Assembly (NCBI GenBank): GCA_003254925.1
Contig: QANZ01005551.1
Location: 67,496 to 131,495, forward strand
Length of the DNA: 64,000 nt
Direction: 5' to 3'
Source of the DNA: Chamaecrista fasciculata
Taxonomy: Eukaryota > Streptophyta > Magnoliopsida > Fabales > Fabaceae
The position numbers and the translations under genes were made by a program. The notes under the pieces were generated by a model, which was not told where the DNA came from, searched no databases, and was given only the letters and a program-made list of their open reading frames with translations. Numbering within the stretch: the first letter of the stretch is position 1; every line of letters starts with the position of its first letter. Positions 56,301 to 64,000 of the stretch are shown here, in pieces.

Positions 56301-59300
56301 CATGGTGTAGATTGTGTAAGTGACTATATTTAGTACCATTGAGGCCAAAAAAAAAAAAAAGACTATATTTAGTACCATATGTCAACATATAGGTATTTAA
56401 AAGAAGTGGGACCTAAACGCCCCAAGTATTATTACTAAGCTGTAACTGCAGAGAATGGGATGCACAAATGCTTGCAGTTTTTTGAAGATAACTTAACCAG
56501 TCCTCCTTATAAGGATCTTCTGAAAATGCTCTTCTAAGTTAAATTTTAATATTATTATGATACCAGTCCTCAGGCTTTTAGCATGGAATTTGAGTGTTAG
56601 TAAATGGTGATCCTTTCCCATATTCGCGATATTAATATTATGGGACTGTAATGTCCTGATATTTTCTTACTATATAGAATGTTGCCCTTATGCTTGCCAT
56701 TTGCAACTGTTTGGCTATCTGATATGATCATATAGGGAGGTGCTACCTGCCAGTGGAAAAGGGAAGGGTCTTCCTCAGTCTCTTCGTGCATTTGCGCGTG
56801 TTCTTTCTTGCACCTGTCCTCAAGGTGGGCCTTTTACTTTAAATTTTGCTAATGGCAAAAGCACAATTTTTGTCTCTAAATTTTACATCAATTTTCAATT
56901 TCGTCCTCAGTGTTTGTTTATTGCTAATTTTGTCTCCAAAGTTTCATATTTTGGTCGATTTTATCCTTTGACCTACTTATTTCAATAAATTAAAAGCAGA
57001 CTCCATCGTGTTCTTCAATATGAGTTGGAATTTGAGATTCTTTTTCTACCAATTTTACATTGCATGTCAATAGCCACGTAGAATATGTCGTTAATATTTG
57101 GTTAAAGTTAGAGCGAAGGATGAAATCAATCAAAATATGAAATTTTGGAAACAAAATTGACAATAAGCAAACATTGATGTAAAGTTTGGAGATGAAAATT
57201 ATGCTTTTACCTTTACTGCAATAATGCTAACAGTATTCACTTGGGGGATTATTCTTTATCAAATAGCAGATCTTAATGGTTTGGTCATGGAGGCTGCACA
57301 AACTGATGGTAGACTGGCTAGGCGTCCTTTGCCTAATATTGATAAAGAGATACAAGCACACTTGATGCTGTCATCCTTATTAACCCGATCAATTGATGAG
57401 CGTTCTGAAGCTATTCAGGTAAAGATTTAATGACGTCAATTTATATAATTGTGCTTAGGCGAAATGATATCAGAAGTAGAAATTCTGAAATTTAGGTAGG
57501 TACCCGTTTTTATGAGATGGTTAGATTGTTGATCTATTGTTATTTATAAGTAGAAGCACTAAGGCCTACATTATGGGATAAGTCTCAGGTGTATCCCTAA
57601 ATCTTTTTGTAATCAATTGTACCCTAAAAGTTTTACATTTGATTCAATTGTATCGGTAGATTTAACATCATCTAAATCGTTAACAGAAAATGTTGACATC
57701 AACATTTTTTGGGTTACAATTAAAAAAAATGTGAAAGTTTTGGGATACAATTGACATTAAAATAAAGAAAAAAAATTATTTGTCATGTCACCAATTTTCG
57801 CCAACAATTTAAACGGTGTTAGGCCCTAAAGTATACTTGAGTCAAATGTGAACGTTTTAAGGTATTATTGACCAAAAAAAAGGTTTAGGAGTATAACCAG
57901 ACTTCTCTCATAGATTGGGGGGGACCGGAGTTGCTTTTGCATTATTTGTAAGTGTTAAAATATAGCTAGAATTTCCTTTTTTTATTTTGGTTTTTAATTT
58001 ATGATTCTTTTCAATTTTGTTTCTAAAAGTTTTTTTTTTTGTCAACTTCGGCTAATATTTTATAAAATTCTCATTATCATCATTCCTGATTTCTTCAAAA
58101 TAAGTAATTAAAAAAATCCAATTTTCTTACCACTCAACCAACTTAGTTTTAAGTTTTAACCAAGTGTCAAAATGGGTAACTCATTTGCCGTATTTTGTTG
58201 GATGTGAGCTAGGCTAACTCATTTTTAGAAAAGATAAAGAGGAAACCTACTATTTGGTCCATGCATTTTTGAAATAGACTATTTGGTCCCTCAAAACCTA
58301 AAAATGCCAACTATTTAGTCCCTCATTTATCATAATCGTCAACTATCAGATGTTAAATGCTTACATAGCACTGTTAAATGTCATTTTGGCATTCTAATCA
58401 CCTAAATTAATTAAACCGGACCAATAAACACAATTAAATCGGCCTAAAATTGAGTCAGACCCAAATATTTGTATTACACTTAAAGCTTCCATAAGGCATA
58501 AACTATTGAATCATTCCCAAATCTCAAATAATAGGTGGTCCAAAATAGTTAAATATGTGGCATTTAACGCGTTACATGTGCACTTAACGGCTAGGTCATT
58601 AATGTTAGTAACGGAGATAGGCAACATGGACTAACGAGTTGACATTTCTAATTTTTGAGGGACCAAATAGTCTATTTCGAAAATGCAGGGACCAAATAGT
58701 TGAAATTGTGAAAAAGGAGGGACCAAATAGTAGGTTTCCTCAAAGATAAACTTAGGTTAGAGTTCTTATATTTTTTATATAAGACTTATCAATAAAACAA
58801 AGATACTAGACAAAGATTTTGTATGATGAATTATGGTAGTGAGATGATGTAAGAGATGACTTCTTGTAAGATCAATCATAAAAGAGTGTTATTAAAACTT
58901 TTGATTGGAGTACCATGGATTCCTTTTAGCTATAATATATTATCATGTTATTTCAACTGTTAACACAGAATTATTCGAAAAGATTTAATCATTAATAATT
59001 TAATAATAAAAATGTATAAAGACAAACATGGTACCATTAGTTGATTTATATAGTTGACTTTGTCTAGTTAAAAAAAGTTTTGGTTGTCGTATTTCTACTA
59101 TTGACAAGACGTTACTGTTCTTTTCTTATTTTTATTTTGGACAAATGCCACTTTTAGTCTTATACTTTTTGTTTAAGTCAGTTTGGTCCCTAATTTTCTT
59201 GCTGCACTTTTGGTTCCAACTTCCATATCTTTTACTCATGTCTGAATTTGGTCCTGTATCTTTTTTTATTGCACTTTTAGTCTTATACCTTTTTGTCAAG

Positions 59301-59794
59301 TTGCAAATGTGGTTTCATATTTTTTGGTCAGGTTGCATATTTGCTTCAATATCTTTTGGTCATGTTACAGTTTTGGTCCCATTTCTTCTAGTCAGGTTTC
59401 AGAATTTACCCGATATCTTTGCAAAAAGTTTCACATTGTGAGACTAAGAATGAAACTTTTTGCAAAGATATGAGACTGTTTCTGTAACAAAAAAGATATG
59501 CGACCATTCTACACTCAATAAAAAAACACCAAAAGTGTAACAAAAAAAAAATTACGAGACCAAATCGAGACCTGAGCAAAAGATGAGATCAAAAGTACAC
59601 TTTATCTCAACATCGTGTCTGACATTTCTGTGCAGGGACTGGAGGTTTACAATTCTCCCTCCATTTCGACAAGACTTGCTGTTAGATGTACTATGGCTCG
59701 GGATCTCCTTGCTGGTGAGATTCGGATTCTCAAATCTGCATCTTCCTGGCTAGAGAATTACTGTATTTCCTTGACTGAACAGTCTATCAACTAG
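38304..59794 (+). CDS. SET-domain protein with Rubisco-LSMT-like C-terminal domain (protein methyltransferase), 15 exons, 470 aa
   Basis: Exons: 38304-38420, 38539-38648, 39725-39788, 39892-40002, 40159-40218, 42549-42656, 43218-43287, 44802-44842, 44916-44996, 45603-45638, 46438-46521, 52004-52137, 56736-56824, 57270-57418, 59636-59794. They sum to 1413 nt with consistent phases and no stop until TAG at 59792-59794. Exon 1 (MLVRVRNSSPWWSLSPV...) is Ser/Arg-rich without acidic residues, like an organelle-targeting peptide. Exons 2-11 hold the SET domain: FLPWLERKAG, SIGKSSYGR/CLFASR, SKWYPYVSCLP, FWSKSELEMI, GSRAWGSLKG, IPFADFLNHDG (SET NH motif), VIADRDYALGEQ, VLIRYGKFSNATLMLDFGF, PYNIYDQ. 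Exons 12-15 form the LSMT substrate-binding-like domain: KGLPQSLRAFARVLSC, RLARRPLPNIDKEI, MARDLLAGEIRILKSA. It resembles the Arabidopsis At1g01920-type protein (remembered, not searched). Intron 5 has a GC-AG donor (GCAAGT). Two copia elements and several foldbacks lie in introns. The substrate is unknown. The start and exon 1 are the least certain parts. Confidence 0.9.
38649..39724 (+). other. intron 2 of the SET-domain gene
   Basis: This 1076-bp intron has a GTGCTC donor and a GCATGTAG acceptor. I see no inserted element. Confidence 0.7.
40219..42548 (+). other. intron 5 of the SET-domain gene, GC-AG type, with possible inserted repeat
   Basis: The donor is GCAAGT after ...AATACG and the acceptor is TTTGCAG, so this is a GC-AG intron. 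The phase is required by the flanking exons (HNT/IFW). A stretch at about 41145-41865 is bounded by GGCGCTTAGGCG-like and reverse-complementary CGCCTTGGGTG-like sequences, suggesting an inserted inverted-repeat element. The rest is AT-rich without features. Confidence 0.65.
41145..41865. repeat. possible inverted-repeat element with GGCGCCTTAGG-like ends
   Basis: The left end reads GGCGCTTAGGCGATGG and GGTGCCTTTGGCGC. The right end reads AAGGCGTTTTAAGGGC and GGGTGCCTTTCGCC. The complementarity is partial and no target duplication was confirmed. Confidence 0.3.
42657..43217 (+). other. intron 6 of the SET-domain gene
   Basis: It has a GTGAGT donor and a TGTTCAG acceptor. Nothing else is seen. 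Confidence 0.7.
43288..44801 (+). other. intron 7 of the SET-domain gene
   Basis: It has a GTATGC donor and an AATTTTCAG acceptor. It is AT-rich. Open frames at 44312-44653 on either strand look random. Confidence 0.7.
45043..45511. mobile_element. foldback MITE in intron 9
   Basis: GACTAAAACTC...TTTTTGTCCCTC on the left faces GAGGGACCAAAATGAGTTTTAGTC on the right. The flanks caatataat (45034-45042) and caatacaat (45512-45520) agree at 8 of 9 positions. Only the outer portions are strongly complementary. Confidence 0.68.
45639..46437 (+). other. intron 10 of the SET-domain gene
   Basis: It has a GTCATA donor and a TTTCAG acceptor. Nothing else is seen. Confidence 0.65.
46748..46938 (+). repeat. 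LTR of the intron-11 copia element, plus orientation
   Basis: It starts TGTAAGTGTATATAG, contains TATAAATACT (near 46876), and is followed directly by the PBS. It shares its first ~174 bp with the reverse complement of 47199-47372. Confidence 0.8.
47015..47196 (+). repeat. GTTCGTGACTCTG tandem repeats in the copia leader
   Basis: Short units (GTTCGTGACTCTGTG, ATCGCGACCCAGAA) recur about ten times with irregular spacing. Related GTTCG units continue on the plus strand at 50085-50200, the leader segment before gag. Confidence 0.75.
47199..47372 (-). repeat. LTR of the intron-11 copia element, minus orientation
   Basis: This is the reverse complement of most of the 46748-46938 LTR, followed on its right by a PPT (CCCCCTCAAACTG on the plus strand). 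Confidence 0.8.
47379..50044 (-). mobile_element. integrase, RT and RNase H part of the intron-11 copia element
   Basis: The open minus-strand frame shows the integrase core (IHSDVWGP, IDSYTRYTW, FQSDGGGEF), RT (VDVNNAFLNG, VYVDDIIITG) and RNase H (FCDSDWASDIDDRKS, SSTEAEFRSLAT), ending at 47379. It belongs to a different copia lineage from the 13.9-34.9 kb nest. Confidence 0.9.
50246..51667 (+). mobile_element. gag and protease part of the intron-11 copia element
   Basis: This 473-codon plus-strand frame has a retrotransposon gag domain (LEATNFLNWRRQVLAAVKGY), a CCHC knuckle (CQVCGKTGHMAFQCH) near residue 330 and a protease start (WYPDSGASCHVT). It lies on the opposite strand to its pol part. 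Confidence 0.9.
52164..52338 (+). repeat. 5' LTR of the intron-12 copia element
   Basis: TGTTGGTGACCC to AATTCTACA, 175 bp, directly followed by the PBS. Confidence 0.88.
54039..54167 (+). repeat. 27-bp tandem repeat inside the intron-12 copia element
   Basis: Nearly five copies of CAGGGGGAGATTGATGAGCC + TATTGTC lie head to tail, in the linker between integrase and RT. A 27-bp unit equals nine codons (QGEIDEPIV). Confidence 0.9.
55993..56167 (+). repeat. 3' LTR of the intron-12 copia element
   Basis: It is the same length as the 5' LTR, preceded by the PPT, with gtcaa immediately after. Confidence 0.88.
56854..57211. repeat. foldback element in intron 13
   Basis: GGCAAAAGCACAATTTTTGTC on the left faces GATGAAAATTATGCTTTTACC on the right. 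A second pair of complementary segments lies inside (TTGCTAATTTTGTC facing AAAATTGACAATAAGC). No clear target duplication. Confidence 0.6.
57573..57911. repeat. foldback element in intron 14 (a)
   Basis: ATGGGATAAGTCTCAGGTGTA faces TATAACCAGACTTCTCTCAT, with complementary inner segments (CAATTGTACCC facing GGGATACAATTG). No clear target duplication. Confidence 0.58.
58239..58741. mobile_element. MULE-type foldback MITE in intron 14 (b)
   Basis: The termini GAGGAAACCTACTATTTGG and CCAAATAGTAGGTTTCCTC are perfect complements. The 9-bp sequence aaagataaa flanks both sides exactly (58230-58238 and 58742-58750). The end sequence resembles that of the 692-998 MITE (GAGTAAACTACCAAATTGG). Confidence 0.87.
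59141..59607. repeat. foldback element in intron 14 (c)
   Basis: GACAAATGCCACTTTTAGTC on the left faces GATCAAAAGTACACTTTATC on the right. The centre has a tight hairpin (GATATCTTTGCAAAAAGTTTC facing GAAACTTTTTGCAAAGATAT). It ends only 28 bp before the last exon. Confidence 0.6.
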
Positions 59795-61236
59795 AAGCAC
59801 GAATTCAAGTACTAATATCTTATTAGTAGTTTTATTCTTTTCTTAAGATAATTTACTTTTAAAAACAACTTTTAGACATGCACGATTTGTTTTTTGTATT
59901 TTGTAGTTAGGTTGTTTTTCTTGTGGTAAGAGAGAAAACTCAAGTAGAATTTGAATGATGAAGTACAAGATTATTCAAATGGATGACTCATATCAAATAA
60001 TTCACATACTTCACTTGAACCATAATAGCATATTCTTGCCCCTTGCTTTAGAATATATATATATTGTAGGGGTTCTAACCCCATCATATATAAATATACT
60101 AGGGGCTTTGCGTGTCCTAACGGGCACGCAAATATGTATGTAAAATAAATAAGAGACTAAATTGTTAACTTAGTAAAGAAATAGAGACCAAATAGTAAAT
60201 TTTCTCTTATTTTTAATTTCATAGACTATAGTTTTAAACATGGACAACCAGAAAGAGGAGGAGCCATATAATATAAGATTTATAAATAATAATATTTTAA
60301 TTATATAATAATATACTTTGAATTAATTGATTTAAAAATAATTGATATATATTTTAATTATATATAATTAAAATATAAATTATATGTAATAAATATTTAA
60401 AATTAAAATAAATATATTTATTAATTTGTAATATGAGATCATTTTAAGTTACTTTTTAGTTATCTTAAATTATTTTATTTAACAAATAAATTTTGTTTAT
60501 ATTTGAAAATAAATGATATTTTAAAATTAATTTGTTGGTAATATTGATGCAATCTAATTTTTTAAAATAGAAACATGAGATAGGTTTCTTCTATCAAATT
60601 TGGATTTAATATTAGTAAAATATAATTGTTCATCATTTATAGTATTTTTTATTGATTATTAGTTAATTAGAGAGCAAATATTGTTTTGTTTGTTATAATC
60701 CTATAATTATACCTTTCCATCGGATCAAGTCATCATTTAATTAGACTCAATTCGTTTAAAGGATCTATCAAATTATAATATGATTTTAGCCCAAAATTTG
60801 AAATAATCTTGTTTGTTTTAAATTAGATTATGATCTGCAAAATTCTCATATCTTAAAAGACTAAATTACTAATATACCCTATTTTTTTTTTGGCCAGAAT
60901 ATAGACCTATTAATATACCTATAATTACCTATACTTCAATATATATTCAAATATACCCAAAAGACATTTTAGTCATTTTATGTCACCCCTCATTTATTAC
61001 TCCTACAACAATCTCTCTCCATCACAATACTCACCAATTCTCTTTAAACTCTTTTTTTCCTAAATTATTATAATTAACTTTTACTTTTAATTTTTTAAAT
61101 ATTTAATAAAATAATAAAACTAATTTATTTTTTATTTAAATATTAATTAATATTATATTTTTATTATTAAAATAATTTCTATCCCTCTTATTTAAAAAGT
61201 TAACTATATAAATTCAAAAAATAAATTCAACCAAAA
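59795..61236. other. 3' flank of the SET-domain gene, AT-rich intergenic
   Basis: The 3' UTR and polyadenylation site should lie in the first few hundred bases; I cannot fix the site. The rest is very AT-rich with no gene. A segment near 60749 (TTCGTTTAAAGGATCTATC) is matched in reverse complement near 62535. Confidence 0.5.
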
Positions 61237-61245
61237 TATTTAAAA

Positions 61246-61785
61246 AGGTCAAAGGGTCATTTTGGTCCTAAATGTATGCCCTAATGTTCATTTTGGTCCA
61301 TTATGTTTCAAAATGTTCAAATTGATCTTAAAAGTTTGCAAAATGATTTATTTTGGTCCTAAATATTAGTAAAATGTTTCATTTTGATCCCAAATTATTG
61401 AATTTGGTCATATTTATCTCGTCTTTCATTTCAAATTCAAAGGACTTGTTAAGAGGAACTCGTAGCTCTAAATTCGTCGCATTCGAATTTGAAACGAGAG
61501 AGATATGATCAGCATTGCTTGTTTGACCATGAAATGAGCGGTCTACTTTCAGGATTAATTTGACCTCGTTTGTTGACGGCCCCAACTGGATAGAGAAAGT
61601 ACTCTTCGAGAACAATACGTAGCTCTAAACGCGTCACGTTTGAACTTGAAACAAGCCATATTCAATAGTTTAGGACCAAAATTAAACATTTTACAAAAAT
61701 TTAGGACCAATTTGAACACTTTAAAACATAATGGACCAAGATGAACATTAAGGCATACATTTAGGACCAAAATGACCCTTTAACC
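61246..61785. mobile_element. foldback element related to 35271-36111
   Basis: AGGTCAAAGGGTCATTTTGG on the left faces CCAAAATGACCCTTTAACC on the right. The 9-bp sequence tatttaaaa flanks both sides (61237-61245 and 61786-61794). The interior carries two inverted copies of the same CTCGTTTCAAA / GTAGCTCTAAA / CCCCAACTGG module as the 35-kb element. Confidence 0.82.
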
Positions 61786-61794
61786 TATTTAAAA

Positions 61795-63271
61795 TTTTAT
61801 TTTAAATAACGATTCATCAATATTTTGGAACAACTCGGTATGTTTTCAACTTTTGTTTTCTCTATTAGGTACTGATGTGTTAACTCGGTAAAAATTACAT
61901 GGCTCAAAAACCAAATTTTTTTGTCTAAAATTTACTTTGACGAAATTAAATAATTATAGTCGTAATATAGGGAGAGAAGCAGATGAACAATGACTGTTAT
62001 TTTAACCGAGGGACAAAATCGTTCATGATTTTAACATCACATGAACCAACAAACTCGTATTTTTTTAAGTGGCTGATTTGTTCAGCCAATATAGAATGAA
62101 GGACCAAAAAGTAAGTGTAATCATAGAAAATTATTTGGGCAATATACGATAATTGTAATTATAGTATGTATACTGTACAGTTATCAAATAGAATAATCTA
62201 TCAAAATAATCTAGAAAAAGTTCCAAATTGGAACTTCTAAAAAAATCTGATTATTACAAATCCCAATGCAAAAAATTTCACAAAACAAAAATCTACTTTT
62301 CAAATTTTTTATCCAAACAACTCAAATTATTCATAAAATACAAAAAGTCAAAAAGTAATATTCTATTTCAATTTTACCTCTATGCAATATATCAATTTCC
62401 ACACCCTTCTATCTACCAAACCCAATCATTACATACCTATTTAAATAATTTCACACTCTAAAAATCTCTTTTTCCAAAAACTTATCTAAACACCATTTGA
62501 TTATAATTCAATCAGATTATAATTAAATTATAATTTGATAGATGTTGTAAACGAACCGACCATTAGACTCCTATGAGTGTATTTGACCTCCAAATTTCAA
62601 TAGTATCTTATATAATTTTATAGATTTATTAAATTATTTTTGTTTAATAAATTATTTTTTGTTGAAATAATTGAAAATAGATAATGGTTTGTAATTAACC
62701 TTCGATTAATTTATAGTAATTTTTCACAATGTTTGATATTATTTAATTAGATAATAAACAATTTTTAATTTGTTTATATTTATAATTAATTAGGGTTAAT
62801 CAATTCGATGTCAGGTCCCCTTATGAATTTGGAACCAATTTGTTTGGGGCCACATGTCAATTATGTTTAATCTCATATCGTCATATTTATATATATTTCA
62901 TTAATTAATAAACACTTTAGGTATGTCTGAAACTCATGAACATAAATTTAATCCATAGTTAAGTTTATTAAACCAGTACTTACAGTTGTTGGTCCTACAT
63001 AACTTTTGAATTATCTCTCTAGTTGAGCCTCAAAGTTGTGGTTTTGAATTTATTGGATTATGATCAGGACCAGGATTAAGATTAGCATAATAATTCAAAT
63101 TAATTTTGGAAGGAAGGGAACAAGAATGAAGAAGAGGAGCGTGTTGGCATGAGGTGGTAATCTTGTAGTGTCTGAAACAACTCCTCGATATATTTTTTAT
63201 TTGAAATCGATTTTCTTGAATGTATGATGTGATTCAATGGCTTCCATTCTCACAACTTGTCTAAAATTCAT
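61795..63271. other. AT-rich intergenic DNA, no gene supported
   Basis: No coding frame of interest. The short open frame at 62228-62461 is AT-driven. Confidence 0.5.
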
Positions 63272-63764
63272 AGTTATTAAAATCGGATCGGCCGGTTGAA
63301 CCGGCCATTAGGTCGGTCCGAGTCGTTTTAATAATCGACCAGGCAGAGAACCGGGCTGAACCGGAAGCAAACCGGTTGAACCGGTCCTGGCTTTTTTTTT
63401 TTTTTTTGATTTTTTTGGTCTTTTTTTATAATTATGGGTCAAATATTGGAGAATGTTGATTATGAACCAAAATTTGATAGAGAAAGTGATCATAAAATGT
63501 CACTTGATGATATTATATTGTTGAACATTATGAAAATTGATTATCTCTATATTAATTCATGTTAATTTATGAAAATTGTATTAATATATTAATGTTATAA
63601 TTGTATTTTGTAACCTAATTATGAATATTTGAATTAAAATTTTATCATATATAGGTTTTTTTATTATTTTTAATTTATTTATTTATCAACGGTCCGACCC
63701 CGGTTGAACCCTTGAACCTTGAACCCCTCCTTCGGCCGGTTCAATGGCCGGTCCGGTTTTAATA
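63272..63764. mobile_element. inverted-repeat element with CCGGTTGAACCGG ends
   Basis: The left end GTTATTAAAATCGGATCGG, then CCGGTTGAACCGG, faces GGCCGGTTCAATGGCC, then GGTCCGGTTTTAATAAC on the right. GC-rich ends of 80-120 bp surround a very AT-rich core of about 300 bp. The flanking octamers aattcata and cttgcata agree only in part, so the superfamily (hAT-like?) is uncertain. Confidence 0.6.
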
Positions 63765-63868
63765 ACCTTGCATATACATATAAACTCACTTAAAAAAAGT
63801 CGCTAAATTACAATAACACCTCCATAAAACTTATGTTGAGGAAAGAAAATATTCATGAGTTTCAAAAC

Positions 63869-64000
63869 TTAGGCTCTGTTTGGGGACACCTCGATCCTAA
63901 TCCAATCTCATTCAATCTTAATCTCATCCTAGGATTGGATGAACAGTACTGGTTGGGTGTTTTTTGGAACCTCCATCTCATCTCATCTCATCCACATCAT
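63869..64000. mobile_element. start of a MITE or similar element, cut by the window end
   Basis: The sequence from TAGGCTCTGTTTGGGGACACC resembles the common GGCTCTGTTTGG terminus of plant non-autonomous hAT-like elements. It continues with repeated ATCTCATCTCATC and AATCCAATCTCATTC phrases. Only one end is visible. Confidence 0.4.

Noticed and set aside
62228-62461. 77-codon frame in the right intergenic region
   Set aside because: Its Lys/Asn/Phe/Tyr-rich composition is what random AT-rich DNA gives.
1-64000. A prokaryote-style defence, secretion or metabolic gene cluster
   Set aside because: All genes are eukaryotic with introns, and no operon-like run of frames exists anywhere in the window.

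Overview
The window is nuclear DNA from a flowering plant, almost certainly a eudicot. Supporting signs are AT-rich intergenic DNA, GT-AG introns, plant F-box, RPA1-like and SET-domain gene families, Ty1/copia elements primed by initiator Met tRNA, and many Mutator-type foldback elements. The species cannot be named from sequence alone. There are no operons, CRISPR arrays, rRNA genes or tRNA genes.

Left part (1-13.1 kb). Three decayed host genes lie on the minus strand: an F-box/FBA pseudogene running off the left edge (1-1487, with a MULE-type MITE in its intron), a paralogous F-box/FBA pseudogene (8033-9020), and a 9-exon RPA1-like pseudogene (10119-12507). Between them sit two gene-capturing foldback elements (Pack-MULE type). 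They share arms and have perfect 9-bp target duplications. One carries an LRR-protein fragment (3035-4076), the other a SAM-methyltransferase fragment plus an unidentified one (5740-7107).

Centre (13.1-36.1 kb). This is a four-deep nest of LTR elements, each layer bounded by its own target duplication: a probable Ty3/gypsy solo LTR, split by a plus-strand copia element, split by a minus-strand copia element, one LTR of which is split by a solo LTR of a third related copia family. The minus-strand copia element looks whole (1321-residue gag-pol); the outer one is broken. One LTR of the outer element contains an undersized assembly gap.

Right part (37.4-59.8 kb). The one convincing intact host gene is a plus-strand SET-domain / Rubisco-LSMT-like protein methyltransferase. 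It can be read as 15 exons that stay in frame for 470 codons across 21.5 kb. Its length comes from intron insertions: a rearranged copia element in intron 11, a 4.0-kb copia element in intron 12 beginning 26 bp after the donor site, and foldback elements in introns 9, 13 and 14. Intron 5 uses a GC-AG donor.

Right edge (59.8-64 kb). AT-rich intergenic DNA holds a foldback element (61246-61785), a GC-rich inverted-repeat element (about 63272-63764) and the start of another MITE cut by the window end. The window is mostly transposable elements in and around one living gene. I saw no new multi-gene system. The most noteworthy items are the two sister gene-capturing foldbacks, the four-layer nest, the copia element with parts in opposing orientation, and the intact gene expanded around its insertions.
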